From positions 203,681-267,680 of the forward strand of contig NZ_JABVED010000002.1 in the NCBI RefSeq assembly GCF_014323725.1: 64,000 nt of DNA, written 5' to 3'. Numbering within the stretch: the stretch's first letter is position 1; every line of letters begins with the position of its first letter. Shown piece after piece: positions 8,299 through 18,446 of the stretch. Source of the stretch: Actinokineospora xionganensis. GTDB taxonomy: Bacteria; Actinomycetota; Actinomycetes; Mycobacteriales; Pseudonocardiaceae. A model generated the notes under the pieces. That model worked only from the letters and a program-made list of their open reading frames with translations. It made no database searches and was not told where the DNA came from. Both the position numbers and the translations under genes were made by a program.

Positions 8299-8994
8299 AT
8301 GACCGCACCGAACGCTGCCGTCCTGCTGGGTGAGCAACGTCGCTATCTGCTCGTCCGACCGACTGGTCTCGCGGGCTATCTCGCCGTCGTCCTGATCGCG
8401 CTGGCCGTCGCCACCGGGTTGGTGACGGCGTGGTCGGCGTGGAACAGCTACTACGTCTTCGAACAGTTCGAGCAGGGCAGCGCGACGGTCGGGCCCGATG
8501 AGGTCGTCGCCGCCGAGGACCTGTGGATCTCCCTGGTCGTCACCGATTACCTCGTGTTCGTGCTCGCGGGAATCGCGTTCATCACGTGGCTGTACCAGGT
8601 CCGCCGCAACGCCGAGATCTTCTGCGACGCGCCCCATCGCCGCTCCGGTCGGTTGGTCGGCTGGAGCTGGGTCGTCCCGATCGTCAATTTCTGGTACCCG
8701 TTCCAGGTGGTCATGGACATCTGGAAGGCCAGTGACCCGGCCACCCCGCGCAGGCTGGATTCCTTGCGCACGGTGCAGGCAAGCCCTCTACTCGGCCTGT
8801 GGTGGGGGTTCTGGTTGGCGTCCTACGCCGTCAGCACACTCGGCGCGCTGGTCCCCACGAGGACCCCGCTGGACGAACTGCTGGCGGGCGCGGTCGTGAT
8901 CACCGCGGCCGAGATGCTCACGGCCGTCGCGGGTGTGCTGATCATCCTCTGTACCCATCGGATTATCCGCTGGCAGGCACAGCCTCGCGTCTGA
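8299..8994 (+). CDS. DUF4328 membrane protein, paralogue 1
   Basis: This is a 231-aa polytopic membrane protein with about five or six hydrophobic segments. It carries the DUF4328 signature: an aromatic/basic stretch FITWLYQVRRNAEIF, then WSWVVPIVNFWYPFQVVMD (around residue 125), then a WKAS helix start and a LLGLWWGFWL segment. DUF4328 has no established function. The ATG at 8299 is preceded by GGGGGAG. It is first of three tandem paralogues and starts just after the left end of TnpB copy 1. Confidence 0.82.
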   Translation: MTAPNAAVLLGEQRRYLLVRPTGLAGYLAVVLIALAVATGLVTAWSAWNSYYVFEQFEQGSATVGPDEVVAAEDLWISLVVTDYLVFVLAGIAFITWLYQVRRNAEIFCDAPHRRSGRLVGWSWVVPIVNFWYPFQVVMDIWKASDPATPRRLDSLRTVQASPLLGLWWGFWLASYAVSTLGALVPTRTPLDELLAGAVVITAAEMLTAVAGVLIILCTHRIIRWQAQPRV

Positions 8995-9026
8995 CATCGT
9001 GCATACGCGCCACTGACTGGGGAACC

Positions 9027-9743
9027 ATGACCGCACCAGCTGTAGACCCGTACCTCTACCGAATGTTGAGACCCGTGGCCGGGCTGGGCGCCGTCTCCGC
9101 CGTCCTCATCGCGATCACCGCCACGCTCGGCGTCGTGTCGGCATGGTCCACTTGGAATATCTATTTCCTGCTCGAGCGATTCTTCGACGATGATTTGACG
9201 GTCGGCGCGGCCGACCTGCTCGCGGCGAAAGACACCCTCTTCGCGGTCGCGTGGAGCCGCGGCGGCGCGCTCGTCGTCACCGCTGTCGTGTTCGTCGTCT
9301 GGCTGCGCCGGGCACGGCTCAACTCCGAGACCATCTGCGAAGTGGCCCACCGGCGCTCCCGCGGCTGGGTCGTGGGGTCGTGGGTCTGCCCGGTCGTCAA
9401 CCTGTGGTTCCCCTACCAGGTGGTCAGCGACGTCTGGAAAGCGAGCAACCCGGACACGCCGCGGCGGCTCGAGACGCTCCAGGCCGAGCGGATGGCGCCA
9501 CTGCGGTTCGTCTCGGGCAGCAGGCACCTGGGGCTCTGGTGGGGCTGCTGGGTGGCCGCTTTCGTGATCCAACAGGTCGCGGCGGTGGTCACCTACGAGG
9601 ACAAGCCGACAATGGAGATGACCCTGGTGGCGACGATCGCCGATACCCTGACGATGTTCTTGCTGGCCGTGTCCGGAGTGCTCATCATCCTGGCCGTGCG
9701 GCAGATCACCCGCTGGCAGTCGCCGCCGCGGGGAGTGTCATGA
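9027..9743 (+). CDS. DUF4328 membrane protein, paralogue 2
   Basis: This 238-aa membrane protein is homologous along its length to the genes on either side. Shared landmarks are VVWLRRARLNSETIC, a [20 protein letters not shown] block, a LGLWWGCWV segment and a last helix ending ITRWQ. The ATG at 9027 follows GGGGAACC. It ends in a four-base ATGA overlap with paralogue 3, so the two are translationally coupled. The function of DUF4328 is unknown. Confidence 0.83.
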   Translation: MTAPAVDPYLYRMLRPVAGLGAVSAVLIAITATLGVVSAWSTWNIYFLLERFFDDDLTVGAADLLAAKDTLFAVAWSRGGALVVTAVVFVVWLRRARLNSETICEVAHRRSRGWVVGSWVCPVVNLWFPYQVVSDVWKASNPDTPRRLETLQAERMAPLRFVSGSRHLGLWWGCWVAAFVIQQVAAVVTYEDKPTMEMTLVATIADTLTMFLLAVSGVLIILAVRQITRWQSPPRGVS

Positions 9744-10438
9744 CCGGAACACAGCCTCGCCGATATCTCTCCCTTCGGCCGGTAGGCAGGCGTGGAATCG
9801 TGGCGTCCGTGCTGATCGCGGCCTCAGTCGGGTTGGCGATCGCTTCCGCGGTGGCGAACTGGAACGCCTACCTCGCCGTGGTCGACTACAAGCGCCGCGA
9901 CGCGACCTTCGAGGACGCGCTCGCCGCCCGCGACCTGACCATCGAGTACGGCGCGACCTACTTCTTCGTGTTGGCCGCCGCCGCGATCACGTTCCTGTTG
10001 TGGCTCTACCGCGCCCGCGCGAACGCCGACTTGCTCTGCGACGCGCCGCATCGGCATTCGAAGCCGTGGGTCGGTGGGTCGTGGTTCTGCCCGGTGGTGA
10101 ACCTGTGGTTCCCGTACCAGGTCATGTCCGACGTGTGGAAGGCCAGCAAGCCGGAGACGCCGTGGCGGCTGGAGTCGCTCAAGCAGGTTCCGGGCAGCCC
10201 GCTGCTGTGGGTGTGGTGGGCGTGCTGGGTCGGCAGCTTCGTGATCGGCCGGGTGTCGGCGCTGGTCAACGACCAGCAGACGTCGCCGACCCTGGAGAAG
10301 TACTACACGCTGGCGATCGTCAAGTCGGTGAGCGCGGCCCTGATGATCGTGGCGGGCGCGTTGATCATCGTGGTGATCGTCCGGATCGGCCGCTGGCAGG
10401 AGCGGCCCCGAGACGACCTGGCCCTGGCTACGGCTTGA
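9740..10438 (+). CDS. DUF4328 membrane protein, paralogue 3
   Basis: This 232-aa membrane protein is the third in the tandem array and the closest to the family consensus: [14 protein letters not shown], then [20 protein letters not shown], then a [11 protein letters not shown] helix. Its last 11 bases overlap the 3' end of menG on the opposite strand. Tandem duplication within this cluster is the simplest origin. Function is unknown. Confidence 0.84.
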   Translation: MTGTQPRRYLSLRPVGRRGIVASVLIAASVGLAIASAVANWNAYLAVVDYKRRDATFEDALAARDLTIEYGATYFFVLAAAAITFLLWLYRARANADLLCDAPHRHSKPWVGGSWFCPVVNLWFPYQVMSDVWKASKPETPWRLESLKQVPGSPLLWVWWACWVGSFVIGRVSALVNDQQTSPTLEKYYTLAIVKSVSAALMIVAGALIIVVIVRIGRWQERPRDDLALATA

Positions 10439-11114
10439 CAGCCCGGTGCAGCGCGACGACGCCGAAGGTGAGGTTGAGCCACTCGACCTCGCCCCAGCCC
10501 GCCTCGGCGATCATCTCCGCGACGGTGCGCTGGTCGTGCCAGTCGCGCATCGACTCGGCCAGGTAGGCGTAGGCCTCGGCGTTCGAGGAGAACGGGCGGG
10601 TCACCAGCGGCAGGCCGCGCAACACCGTGTTGTGGTAGAGCCAGCGCAGGATCTTGGCGGGCGGCTGGGAGACCTCGCAGATCACCAGTCGCCCTCCCGG
10701 CCTGGTCACCCGGGCCATCTCGCGCAGCGCGGCGACGGTGTCGTTCATGTTGCGCAGGCCGAAGGACACGGTGACGGCGTCGAAGGCGTCATCGGCGAAC
10801 GGCAGGTGGAAGGCGTCCGCGGCGACCTTGGGGACCGCCCGGGACCTGCCGCCGCGCAGCATCTCCTGGGAGAAGTCGGCGGCCACGCACCAGGCGCCGG
10901 AGCGGGCGTGCTCGATGGTCGAGACCGCGGTGCCCGCGGCCAGGTCGAGCACCTTCTCCCCCGGTCCCGCGTCGAGGACGCGGCGGGTCTGTTCGCGCCA
11001 TCGCCGATCGAAGCCGAGGGTCATCACCGAGTTGGTGCGGTCATACCCCTTGGCGACTCCGTCGAACATCTCGGCGATGTCTTGCGGATCCTTGTCCAAA
11101 CCGGCGCGAGCCAT
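10428..11114 (-). CDS. menG: Demethylmenaquinone methyltransferase
   Basis: This SAM-dependent methyltransferase (228 aa) makes menaquinone from demethylmenaquinone, the last ring step of the pathway. The UbiE family features are [19 protein letters not shown] at about residue 16, the SAM motif VLDLAAGTA near 55, and [17 protein letters not shown] near 105. The length is normal. It lies 22 bases downstream of a glycosyltransferase on the same strand, the arrangement seen with mgtA-menH in mycobacteria. Confidence 0.95.
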   Translation of the reverse strand: MARAGLDKDPQDIAEMFDGVAKGYDRTNSVMTLGFDRRWREQTRRVLDAGPGEKVLDLAAGTAVSTIEHARSGAWCVAADFSQEMLRGGRSRAVPKVAADAFHLPFADDAFDAVTVSFGLRNMNDTVAALREMARVTRPGGRLVICEVSQPPAKILRWLYHNTVLRGLPLVTRPFSSNAEAYAYLAESMRDWHDQRTVAEMIAEAGWGEVEWLNLTFGVVALHRAVKP

Positions 11115-11136
11115 GGCCGAACTGTACGAGAAGACC

Positions 11137-12246
11137 TCAGTTGAGGCTCAGCGCGGTCAGCATTCCGCGGACCGACGTGGGCCAGTCGAACTGCTCGGCG
11201 CGCGCCCGGGCGGCGGCACGCCGATCCGGCTCCGGTACGGAGAGCAGCCCCTCGACCGCGCCCGCGAAAGCAGGGGCGTGGTCTGAGACCGCCGCGCCGC
11301 ACTCCGGGCGCACCAGCTCGCCCAGGGCTGACGACTCCGAGACGACCACCGGGGTGCCCGAGGCGAGGGCTTCCAGCGCGGCCAGCCCGAACGTCTCATG
11401 CGGTCCGGGGGCGAGTGAGACGTCGGCGGTGGCCAGGAGCGCGGCGACGTCGGCGCGGTCGGAGACGAAGCCGAGGAAGGTGACCGGCAGGCCGCTCGCG
11501 CGCCTGCGCAAAGCGGCCATCCGGGGGCCGTCGCCCGCGACCACGAGCCGCACCCGGTGCCCGGAGCCGTGGAGTTCGGCGAGGGCGTCGACGCTGCGTT
11601 CGACGTGCTTCTCCGGGGAGAGCCTGCCGCAGTGCACGAGCAGGGCGTCCGCGCCGGCGGCCAGGGTCGCGCGAAGAGCGTTGTCGTGGCGGGTGGGGGC
11701 GAACGTCGTGAGGTCCACACCGAGGGGGACGCGGCGGATGTTGTCCGCGCCGATGCGGTCGAACTCCCCGCGCGCGAACTCGGTCGTGCAGACCACGGTG
11801 TCGTAGGAGGCGGCCATCCGGCGGTTGGCGGCGTCCGCGAAGCGCCGGGCGACCGGGCCGGGCAGGAGGAACTGCTCCAGCAGTCGGTCGAGCCGCTCGT
11901 GGGAGATGACCACGCTGGGGACGTCGTGGTCGGCGGCCCAGTGGCCCATGCCGCGCAGGGTGAGCCGGTCGGAGACCTCCAGGCGGTCCGGCCGCAGGCT
12001 TGGCATGAGTGCCTTGACCCGCATCGGGTCGACGGCCCGGTAGCCGCCGGTGCCGGGGATGGCGGGGGCGGGCAGGGTGAGCCGCCGGACGCCGGACGGC
12101 AGCCATTCGTCGCGGCGGTGCCCGCCGGGGACGACGAGGGTGACCTCGTGCCCGGCGGCCACGTATCCCGCGCCCAGGTGGTGCAGCGCGGTTCGAAGAC
12201 CTCCGGAGCGCGGGCCATAGAAGTTGGCGAGCTGCACGATTCGCAC
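11137..12246 (-). CDS. GT4-type glycosyltransferase
   Basis: This is a 369-aa retaining glycosyltransferase with two Rossmann-like halves. Visible are an N-terminal [17 protein letters not shown] loop, the hinge [19 protein letters not shown] near residue 205, and the donor-site E-x7-E region [21 protein letters not shown] near 290. A GDP-mannose donor is plausible from similarity to the neighbour, but the acceptor is unknown. The GTG at 12246 shares one base with the stop of the upstream mgtA-like gene (TAGTG), so the pair is coupled. No signal peptide is seen, so it is probably a peripheral cytoplasmic enzyme in lipomannan or glycolipid synthesis. Confidence 0.85.
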   Translation of the reverse strand: MRIVQLANFYGPRSGGLRTALHHLGAGYVAAGHEVTLVVPGGHRRDEWLPSGVRRLTLPAPAIPGTGGYRAVDPMRVKALMPSLRPDRLEVSDRLTLRGMGHWAADHDVPSVVISHERLDRLLEQFLLPGPVARRFADAANRRMAASYDTVVCTTEFARGEFDRIGADNIRRVPLGVDLTTFAPTRHDNALRATLAAGADALLVHCGRLSPEKHVERSVDALAELHGSGHRVRLVVAGDGPRMAALRRRASGLPVTFLGFVSDRADVAALLATADVSLAPGPHETFGLAALEALASGTPVVVSESSALGELVRPECGAAVSDHAPAFAGAVEGLLSVPEPDRRAAARARAEQFDWPTSVRGMLTALSLN

Positions 12247-13364
12247 TAGGCGGCCTTGGACCGTCGCCTTCCAATGGCGACATCGTCGTAGTGGCCGACC
12301 AGTTCCTCGCACACCGCTGACCACGTGCGGCTCAGCACGTCGGCCCTCCCCGCCGCACCCATTCGGCGGCGCAGCAGGGTGTCGGCGAGCCGCTCGACGG
12401 TCGGCCGGAGTTCCGGACCGAAGCGCGCCGGGTCGAGGAGGAAGCCGGTGCGGCCGTGGTCGACCAGGTCGCGTGGGCCGCCCGCGTTGGGTGCGATCAC
12501 CGGCAGGCCGGACGCCATCGCCTCCTGGACGGTCTGGCAGAACGTCTCGTGCGGTCCGGTGTGGACGAAGACGTCGAGGCTGGCGTAGGCCGCGGCGAGG
12601 TCGTGGCCACCGCGGAAGCCGAGGAACGCCGCGCCGGGCAGGCGGGCGCGCAGGTTCTCCAAGTCCGGCCCGTCGCCGACCACGACGACCCGCACGCCCG
12701 GCAGGTCGTTGAGCACCGCGAGGTGCTGGACCTGCTTCTCCGGCGCGAGCCTGCCGACGTAGCCGACGAGCAGCTCGCCGTCGGGCGCGAGTTCCGCGCG
12801 CAGGGCACGGTCGACGTGTTCGGCGGCGAAGCGCTTGGTGTCGACCCCTCGCCCCCACCTGTGGACGCGGGGGATGCCGTGGCTGGCCAGGTCGCGGACC
12901 GACGCGGTGGACGGCGCCAGGGTCCGGTCGGAGTTGGCGTGGATGCGGCGAATCCAGCGCCACGCCGCCCGCGAGCCGCGGCTGAGGCCGTACGCGGCGG
13001 CGAACCCGGCGACGTCGGTCTGGTAGACGGCCACGGTCGGCACGCCGAGTCGTCTGGCCGCCCAGAGTCCGCCCGCGCCGAGGACGAACGGCGAGGCGAG
13101 GTGGACGACGTCGGGCTCGAAGTCGGCGAGGTCGGTGAGGATCTTCGGCGTCGGGACGCCGATGGGCAGGGACGTGATGACGGGCAGGTCGACCGCGGGC
13201 ACACGACTGACGTTCGCGTGCAGGTAGCGGTCGGGCCCGGCACCGGGCGCGATGACCATCGCCTGGTGCCCGCGCTGATGGAGGTGTTCCACGATCCGCA
13301 GCACGGAGTTGCTGACCCCGTTGACCTGCGGCAGGAAGCTCTCGGTGACGATGGCGACGCGCAC
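12246..13364 (-). CDS. mgtA: MgtA-like GDP-mannose-dependent alpha-mannosyltransferase
   Basis: This 372-aa GT4 enzyme strongly resembles mycobacterial MgtA. Visible are the start RVAIVTESFLPQVNGVSNSV, the block PDVVHLASPFVLGAGGL, then PTVAVYQTDVAGFA, RVHRWGRGVD and the donor-binding GPHETFCQTVQEAMASGLPV. Family members transfer mannose to glucuronyl-diacylglycerol or phosphatidylinositol acceptors in lipomannan-type glycolipids. The GTG at 13364 is the only start placing the N-terminus in register. No clear ribosome-binding site is visible. It heads a mgtA-GT-menG run, as in M. tuberculosis. Confidence 0.87.
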   Translation of the reverse strand: MRVAIVTESFLPQVNGVSNSVLRIVEHLHQRGHQAMVIAPGAGPDRYLHANVSRVPAVDLPVITSLPIGVPTPKILTDLADFEPDVVHLASPFVLGAGGLWAARRLGVPTVAVYQTDVAGFAAAYGLSRGSRAAWRWIRRIHANSDRTLAPSTASVRDLASHGIPRVHRWGRGVDTKRFAAEHVDRALRAELAPDGELLVGYVGRLAPEKQVQHLAVLNDLPGVRVVVVGDGPDLENLRARLPGAAFLGFRGGHDLAAAYASLDVFVHTGPHETFCQTVQEAMASGLPVIAPNAGGPRDLVDHGRTGFLLDPARFGPELRPTVERLADTLLRRRMGAAGRADVLSRTWSAVCEELVGHYDDVAIGRRRSKAA

Positions 13365-13540
13365 AACAGCAACGTCGCACCTGGCTATTGCCCGCGAGGG
13401 GTCACCCGAATGACCGATAGGCGAACTGCGCCGGAACACCCCGTGAGTCGGGTGGACACGGCCAAGCTTGGCCTGGTCATCCGCGGGTGGTCACCTCGGC
13501 GTCGCACCACGGACACCCGGAGTGGTCACTCTAGGTTGGC
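13365..13540. promoter_or_regulatory. Divergent intergenic region mgtA / IMPase
   Basis: This 176-base region separates two divergent genes and must hold both promoters. It contains a short inverted repeat, GGCCAAGCTTGGCC, at 13461-13474. I could not assign promoter hexamers with confidence. Confidence 0.4.
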
Positions 13541-14374
13541 ATGACGCTCTTGTCCTCTCGTCCCCGCAAGCCGGTCGAGCCCGGCCTGCTGTCCAGGGCC
13601 CTCGAGGTCGCTGGACGCCTCGCCAACGACGCCACGGATGTCATCACCGCGACAGCCGGACGCGGGGCCAGGCCCGGGATCGAGGACTCACCCTTCGACT
13701 GGGTCACCGACACCGACCGCACCCTCGAACGCCACACCCGCCGCATCCTGACCGCCGAATTTCCGGGCATTCCGGTTGTGGGCCAGGAATTCGGCGCGGA
13801 CGTGGGCTCCGAGGACGCCGAGTTCCGCTGGGTCGTCGACCCGGTCGACGGCACCGCCAACTACGTCGCCGGGGTCCCCTGGTGCGCCTACAGCCTCGCC
13901 CTGGTGGATGCGGAGGGCCCGGTCGTCGGCGTGGTCGCGGACCCCTTCCGCGGCCAGATCTATGCCGCGGCCCGCGGACGCGGCGCCCGGGCGAACGGGC
14001 AGCGCGTCTCCCTGACCGACCGGACCTCGACCGCGGGCGCGATCGTGTGCACGGAACTGACCCGCACCGGCCCGTGGCCGGGAATGGGCGGCTTCATCGA
14101 ACGCGCCGCGTCCGCCCGGGCAGGAGTACGGGTGCTGGGGTCGGCGGCCCTGGCCATCGCCCAGGTAGCCCTCGGCCACGCGGCCGCCGCGGTCCTGCAC
14201 AGCTACCACGAGTGGGACGTCGCGGGCTCGGTCGCACTGGCCCTGGAGTCGGGCGCGGCGGTGTTGGACCGGCATGGGGAGGACTTGGCGTTGCCGGTCG
14301 ACGGTCTGTTGGTGGCCGCGCCGGGGGTGGCAGACCAGGTGCTCACGTGGTGGCAGGAGTCGGCCAACGCGTGA
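13541..14374 (+). CDS. Inositol monophosphatase family protein
   Basis: This 277-aa Mg2+-dependent phosphatase is of the IMPase/FBPase/CysQ fold. Metal-binding motifs are visible: GQEFG near residue 84, motif A WVVDPVDGTANYVAGVPW near 97, and motif B YHEWDVAGSVALALESG near 230. Substrates in this family include inositol-1-phosphate, histidinol phosphate and sugar phosphates, and the sequence does not decide among them. Next to a mannosyltransferase, a role in inositol supply for phosphatidylinositol mannosides is possible but unproven. It is transcribed divergently from mgtA. Confidence 0.87.
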   Translation: MTLLSSRPRKPVEPGLLSRALEVAGRLANDATDVITATAGRGARPGIEDSPFDWVTDTDRTLERHTRRILTAEFPGIPVVGQEFGADVGSEDAEFRWVVDPVDGTANYVAGVPWCAYSLALVDAEGPVVGVVADPFRGQIYAAARGRGARANGQRVSLTDRTSTAGAIVCTELTRTGPWPGMGGFIERAASARAGVRVLGSAALAIAQVALGHAAAAVLHSYHEWDVAGSVALALESGAAVLDRHGEDLALPVDGLLVAAPGVADQVLTWWQESANA

Positions 14375-14512
14375 CCGGTTGCCCAACTTTCGATTGAGTT
14401 TCGCCTACCTCGATCGACTCCCGGATCCCACACATTCGACCGATGTCCCGCGGCCATCGCAGCGGCAGGGTGGAGGTATGGGAGAACCCAGCCGCACAGC
14501 CCCCTACCGGTG

Positions 14513-16570
14513 TCAGCCGAGACGTGACCGAGTCCGCCACAACACCAACACGAAATACGGCGTCCCGATCAACGCGATCACCAGCCCAGCAGGCACCTGC
14601 GCCGGCGCGATCACGGTGCGCCCCAACGTATCCGCGACGCTGACCAGCACAGCGCCCAACACCGCCGCCACCGGGATCACCCGCCCATGCCGCCCACCGA
14701 CGAGCGACCGGGCAAGGTGCGGCGCGACCAGTCCGACGAAGCCCACGACCCCGATCGCCGACACCGCCGTCGCGGCCAGCACCGCGGCAGCGGCGAGGAG
14801 CAGCAACCGGGAGCGGTCCACCCGGAGACCGAGCACCCGAGGAGTGTCGTTGTCGAGAGCGTGTAGATCGAGTTCCCGATGCCGGGACCACAGCAGCGGT
14901 GTCAGCACCAACAGCGCCAAGCCGATCGGGATGAGCTGTTCGAGCGTGCGCCCATAGGTGGAGCCCGACAGCCAGGTCAGTGCCTTCGCGGTGTTCCACG
15001 GATCGGAGGTGACGAGCAGCAGCGTGATCACGGCCATTCCACCCGACCAGGTAGCGATTCCGATGATCACCAACCGGTCGGAGTCCAGTCCCGATCGCCA
15101 CGCCAGTCCGTAGACCAGGGCGAACGCGGCCGCGGCCCCGACTCCGGCTGCCCCCGCGATGTGCCAGGCGCCCGCCATCGGCACGGCGGTGATCAGCGTG
15201 ACGGCGCCGATGCCCGCACCCGCGGTGATCCCGAGCAGGCCGGGTTCGGCCAATGGGTTGCGGCTGACGGATTGCACGGCGCAGCCCGCGATGGCCAGCG
15301 CGGCTCCGGCGGTGAGGGCGGCGGCGACCCGGGCGAGTCGTTGGTCCAGCACGAACGTCAGGGCCGGTCCGGTGCGGCCGGAAAGCCAGTTCGCGAGGTC
15401 ACCGAGCAGCACCAGGCGGTCGCCGAGCAGAAGTCCGATGAGAGGAGTGACGGCCAGCAGAACCGTGAGCACGACCCCGGTCGCGATGAGCCCGCGTCGC
15501 GACCCGGCGACGGCCACCCGACCCGTGGGTGTGCTGGGTGCCGGGCCACTTGACCGGCCGCGTCGGGCGAGCCAGACAAGGACTGCGGCGCCGAGGATCG
15601 TGGTGACCACGCCGGTCGGGACCCGCAGGGCCTCGGCCGAGCCCATGGCGGCGCGGAGGGCGACGTCGGCGCCGAGCACGAGGACGACGCCGACCAGGCC
15701 GGACAGCGGCAACGTGATCCGGTGTCCGCCGAGTTTGGGCGCGAGCAGGCGGGTGATCACGGGTGCGCACAGGCCGACGAAGCCGACCGGGCCCGCCACC
15801 GTCACGGCGGCGGCGGTGAGGGCGACGGTGAGCAGGACGGCGCCGACCCTGGTGCGGCGGACCCGCAGGCCGAACACGGTGGCGGTGTCGTCGCCGAGGG
15901 CGAGGACGTCGAGGGAGGGGCCCATCGCGATCAGTGCCACGACGGCGACCAGCACGACCGGGGCCATCTGCTGGGTCGCCACCAGGTCGCTGACCGTCAG
16001 GGAACCGCTGCCCCAGGCGAACAGGCCGGTTGTCTCCTGCTCGAACAGCAACAGCAGCAAGATCGTCGCGGAATGGAGGGTCAGAGCGATCGCAGAACCG
16101 ACCAGCACGAGCCGGGGGCTTGCCGTGCCTCCGCCGGACATCCCGAGCACGGCGGTGGCCGCGGCGAGGCCGCCGAGGAACGCGACGGCCCCGGCGGGGA
16201 CGGTCGGCAGGGCTAGGCCCGCCACCGCGGCGGCGACAACGGCCAGGTGGGCGCCCGCGTTGACCGCGAGGGTGTCCGGTGAGGCGAGCGGGTTGCGGGC
16301 CACCGACTGCATACCCGCACCCGCCACACCCAGGGCCAGCCCGACCAGCAGCGCGGTCAGCAGCCGCGGGAGCCGCGAGCCTTCGAGCACCGCCAGGGTG
16401 GCCGGATCTCCTTGGCCGACCACGGCTTTGAGCACGTCGAACACGTCGACCGAGGAGGTGCCCTGGGTGAGGTGAACGGCTGAGAGCACCGCGATCGCCG
16501 ACAGCGTCCCGACCGTCACCACACCCGCGCGGGTGCGGGCGGGCCCCCGCACAAGGAGATCCGTCGACAT
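14513..16570 (-). CDS. Fused double FecCD-type iron-siderophore permease
   Basis: This 685-aa membrane protein consists of two FecCD (BtuC-like) permease domains in tandem, about residues 10-340 and 360-685. Each half repeats the family landmarks: SRLPRLLTALLVG and QRLARVAAALTAG near the starts, SVARNPLASPDTLAVNAGA and SVSRNPLAEPGLLGITAGA, and the GFVGLCAP / GFVGLVAPH cytoplasmic coupling segments. Most systems use two separate genes; fusion is known in FhuB-like proteins. The ATG at 16570 overlaps the stop of the binding-protein gene by one base (TGATG). It is the last gene of the iron-regulated operon. Confidence 0.92.
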   Translation of the reverse strand: MSTDLLVRGPARTRAGVVTVGTLSAIAVLSAVHLTQGTSSVDVFDVLKAVVGQGDPATLAVLEGSRLPRLLTALLVGLALGVAGAGMQSVARNPLASPDTLAVNAGAHLAVVAAAVAGLALPTVPAGAVAFLGGLAAATAVLGMSGGGTASPRLVLVGSAIALTLHSATILLLLLFEQETTGLFAWGSGSLTVSDLVATQQMAPVVLVAVVALIAMGPSLDVLALGDDTATVFGLRVRRTRVGAVLLTVALTAAAVTVAGPVGFVGLCAPVITRLLAPKLGGHRITLPLSGLVGVVLVLGADVALRAAMGSAEALRVPTGVVTTILGAAVLVWLARRGRSSGPAPSTPTGRVAVAGSRRGLIATGVVLTVLLAVTPLIGLLLGDRLVLLGDLANWLSGRTGPALTFVLDQRLARVAAALTAGAALAIAGCAVQSVSRNPLAEPGLLGITAGAGIGAVTLITAVPMAGAWHIAGAAGVGAAAAFALVYGLAWRSGLDSDRLVIIGIATWSGGMAVITLLLVTSDPWNTAKALTWLSGSTYGRTLEQLIPIGLALLVLTPLLWSRHRELDLHALDNDTPRVLGLRVDRSRLLLLAAAAVLAATAVSAIGVVGFVGLVAPHLARSLVGGRHGRVIPVAAVLGAVLVSVADTLGRTVIAPAQVPAGLVIALIGTPYFVLVLWRTRSRLG

Positions 16571-17529
16571 CAGGCGGTGGCGGCCTTGACGACCTGCTCG
16601 GCGATGGTGATGACCGACTTCGGTCCGCCGAACGTCCAGGTGCCCGAAGCGAACTTGGTGACCTTCTTCGACACCACGAACGGAAGTCGCTGCCACACCG
16701 GGTTCGCGGCAAGGCCCTCGGTGAACACGTCTTCGCCGGAAGCGCTGTAGAGGAGGATGGTCTTCGGGTCGGTGATCGAACTCAGGCCCTCGACGTCGGT
16801 CTGGCCCAGGCCCCACTGCGGGTCGACCTTGCCGGTGTAGGCGTTCTTCAGGCCCACGTTCTCGGCGATGTCGGAGACGAGCGAGCCCTTGCCGAACGGG
16901 CGGATGTTGATCGTGCTGCCTTCCTTCCAGCCGTCGGCCATCAGGAACGGCGTGCCGGACGCGCCCTTGGCCTCGACGGCCTTGCGGCTCTCGGCGAGCT
17001 TGGCGTCCATGTCGGTGAGGAGCTTGTCGGCTTCGGCGGTCTTGCCGAGGGTGGCGGCGATGAGCTTGAAGTCCTCGCGCAGGCGGTCGAAGTTGCGGGT
17101 CGCGTCGGTGCTCTTGGTGACCACGACCGGCGCGTACTTCTCCAGCCGCGGCACCAGGGTGGAGTCGCGCTCCTCGGCCATGATGATCACGTCGGGGGCG
17201 AGGGCGGCGATCGCGTCCTCGCTGGGTTCCTGGCGCTTGCCGACGTCCTTGACGGTGCCGTCGAGCGGGGCGGCGGAGTCCCACTTCTTGTAGCCGTCGG
17301 GATCGGCGACGCCCGCGGGCATCACGCCGAGGGAGGCGACCATCTCCGCCTCGCCCCACTCCAGCACGACGACCTTCTTGGCCGCGGACTTGAGGGTCAC
17401 CTCCTTGCCTCGCGCGTCGGTGACCGTGACCGGCGCGTCCGCGCCCCTGGTGTCGTCGGTGGCCGGGGTTTCGGTGGTGCCGCAGGCGGAAAGCAGGATC
17501 GCGGCCGCGATCAGGGGCAGTGCGCGCAT
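16570..17529 (-). CDS. Iron-siderophore ABC transporter substrate-binding lipoprotein
   Basis: This 319-aa FecB/FepB-type periplasmic binding protein is exported as a lipoprotein, with signal peptide MRALPLIAAAILLSAC cleaved before Cys16. The two-lobed helical-backbone fold is supported by VVVLEWGEAEMVASLGVMP, then IAALAPDVIIMAEE and a central domain-linking helix (FDRLREDFKLIAATLGK). Its place between the ATPase and fused permease, and the operon's iron box, point to ferric siderophores rather than cobalamin or heme. The actual siderophore cannot be read from the sequence. Confidence 0.92.
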   Translation of the reverse strand: MRALPLIAAAILLSACGTTETPATDDTRGADAPVTVTDARGKEVTLKSAAKKVVVLEWGEAEMVASLGVMPAGVADPDGYKKWDSAAPLDGTVKDVGKRQEPSEDAIAALAPDVIIMAEERDSTLVPRLEKYAPVVVTKSTDATRNFDRLREDFKLIAATLGKTAEADKLLTDMDAKLAESRKAVEAKGASGTPFLMADGWKEGSTINIRPFGKGSLVSDIAENVGLKNAYTGKVDPQWGLGQTDVEGLSSITDPKTILLYSASGEDVFTEGLAANPVWQRLPFVVSKKVTKFASGTWTFGGPKSVITIAEQVVKAATA

Positions 17530-17559
17530 GTGCTCGTCTTTCTATCGGGGAGGGGGAAA

Positions 17560-18378
<819 letters not shown>

Positions 18379-18397
18379 GGAGGTTAGGCTAACCTAA
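18379..18397. promoter_or_regulatory. IdeR/DmdR iron box
   Basis: GGAGGTTAGGCTAACCTAA matches 17 of 19 positions of the consensus TTAGGTTAGGCTAACCTAA, missing only the two outermost bases. It immediately precedes the siderophore ABC ATPase start codon, so Fe2+-loaded IdeR/DmdR would block the promoter. Confidence 0.88.
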
Positions 18398-18411
18398 ATT
18401 CAATCCCCGTC

Positions 18412-18431
18412 GACGTGGTCTGCACCACGTC
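18412..18431. other. Perfect inverted repeat between paaE and the iron-uptake operon
   Basis: GACGTGGT-ctgc-ACCACGTC is a perfect 8-bp-arm palindrome, 16 bases downstream of the paaE stop and 14 bases upstream of the iron box. It could be a terminator stem for paa or an operator for the iron genes; no U-tract follows it. Confidence 0.5.
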
Positions 18432-18446
18432 TACCAGGGTTGATCA

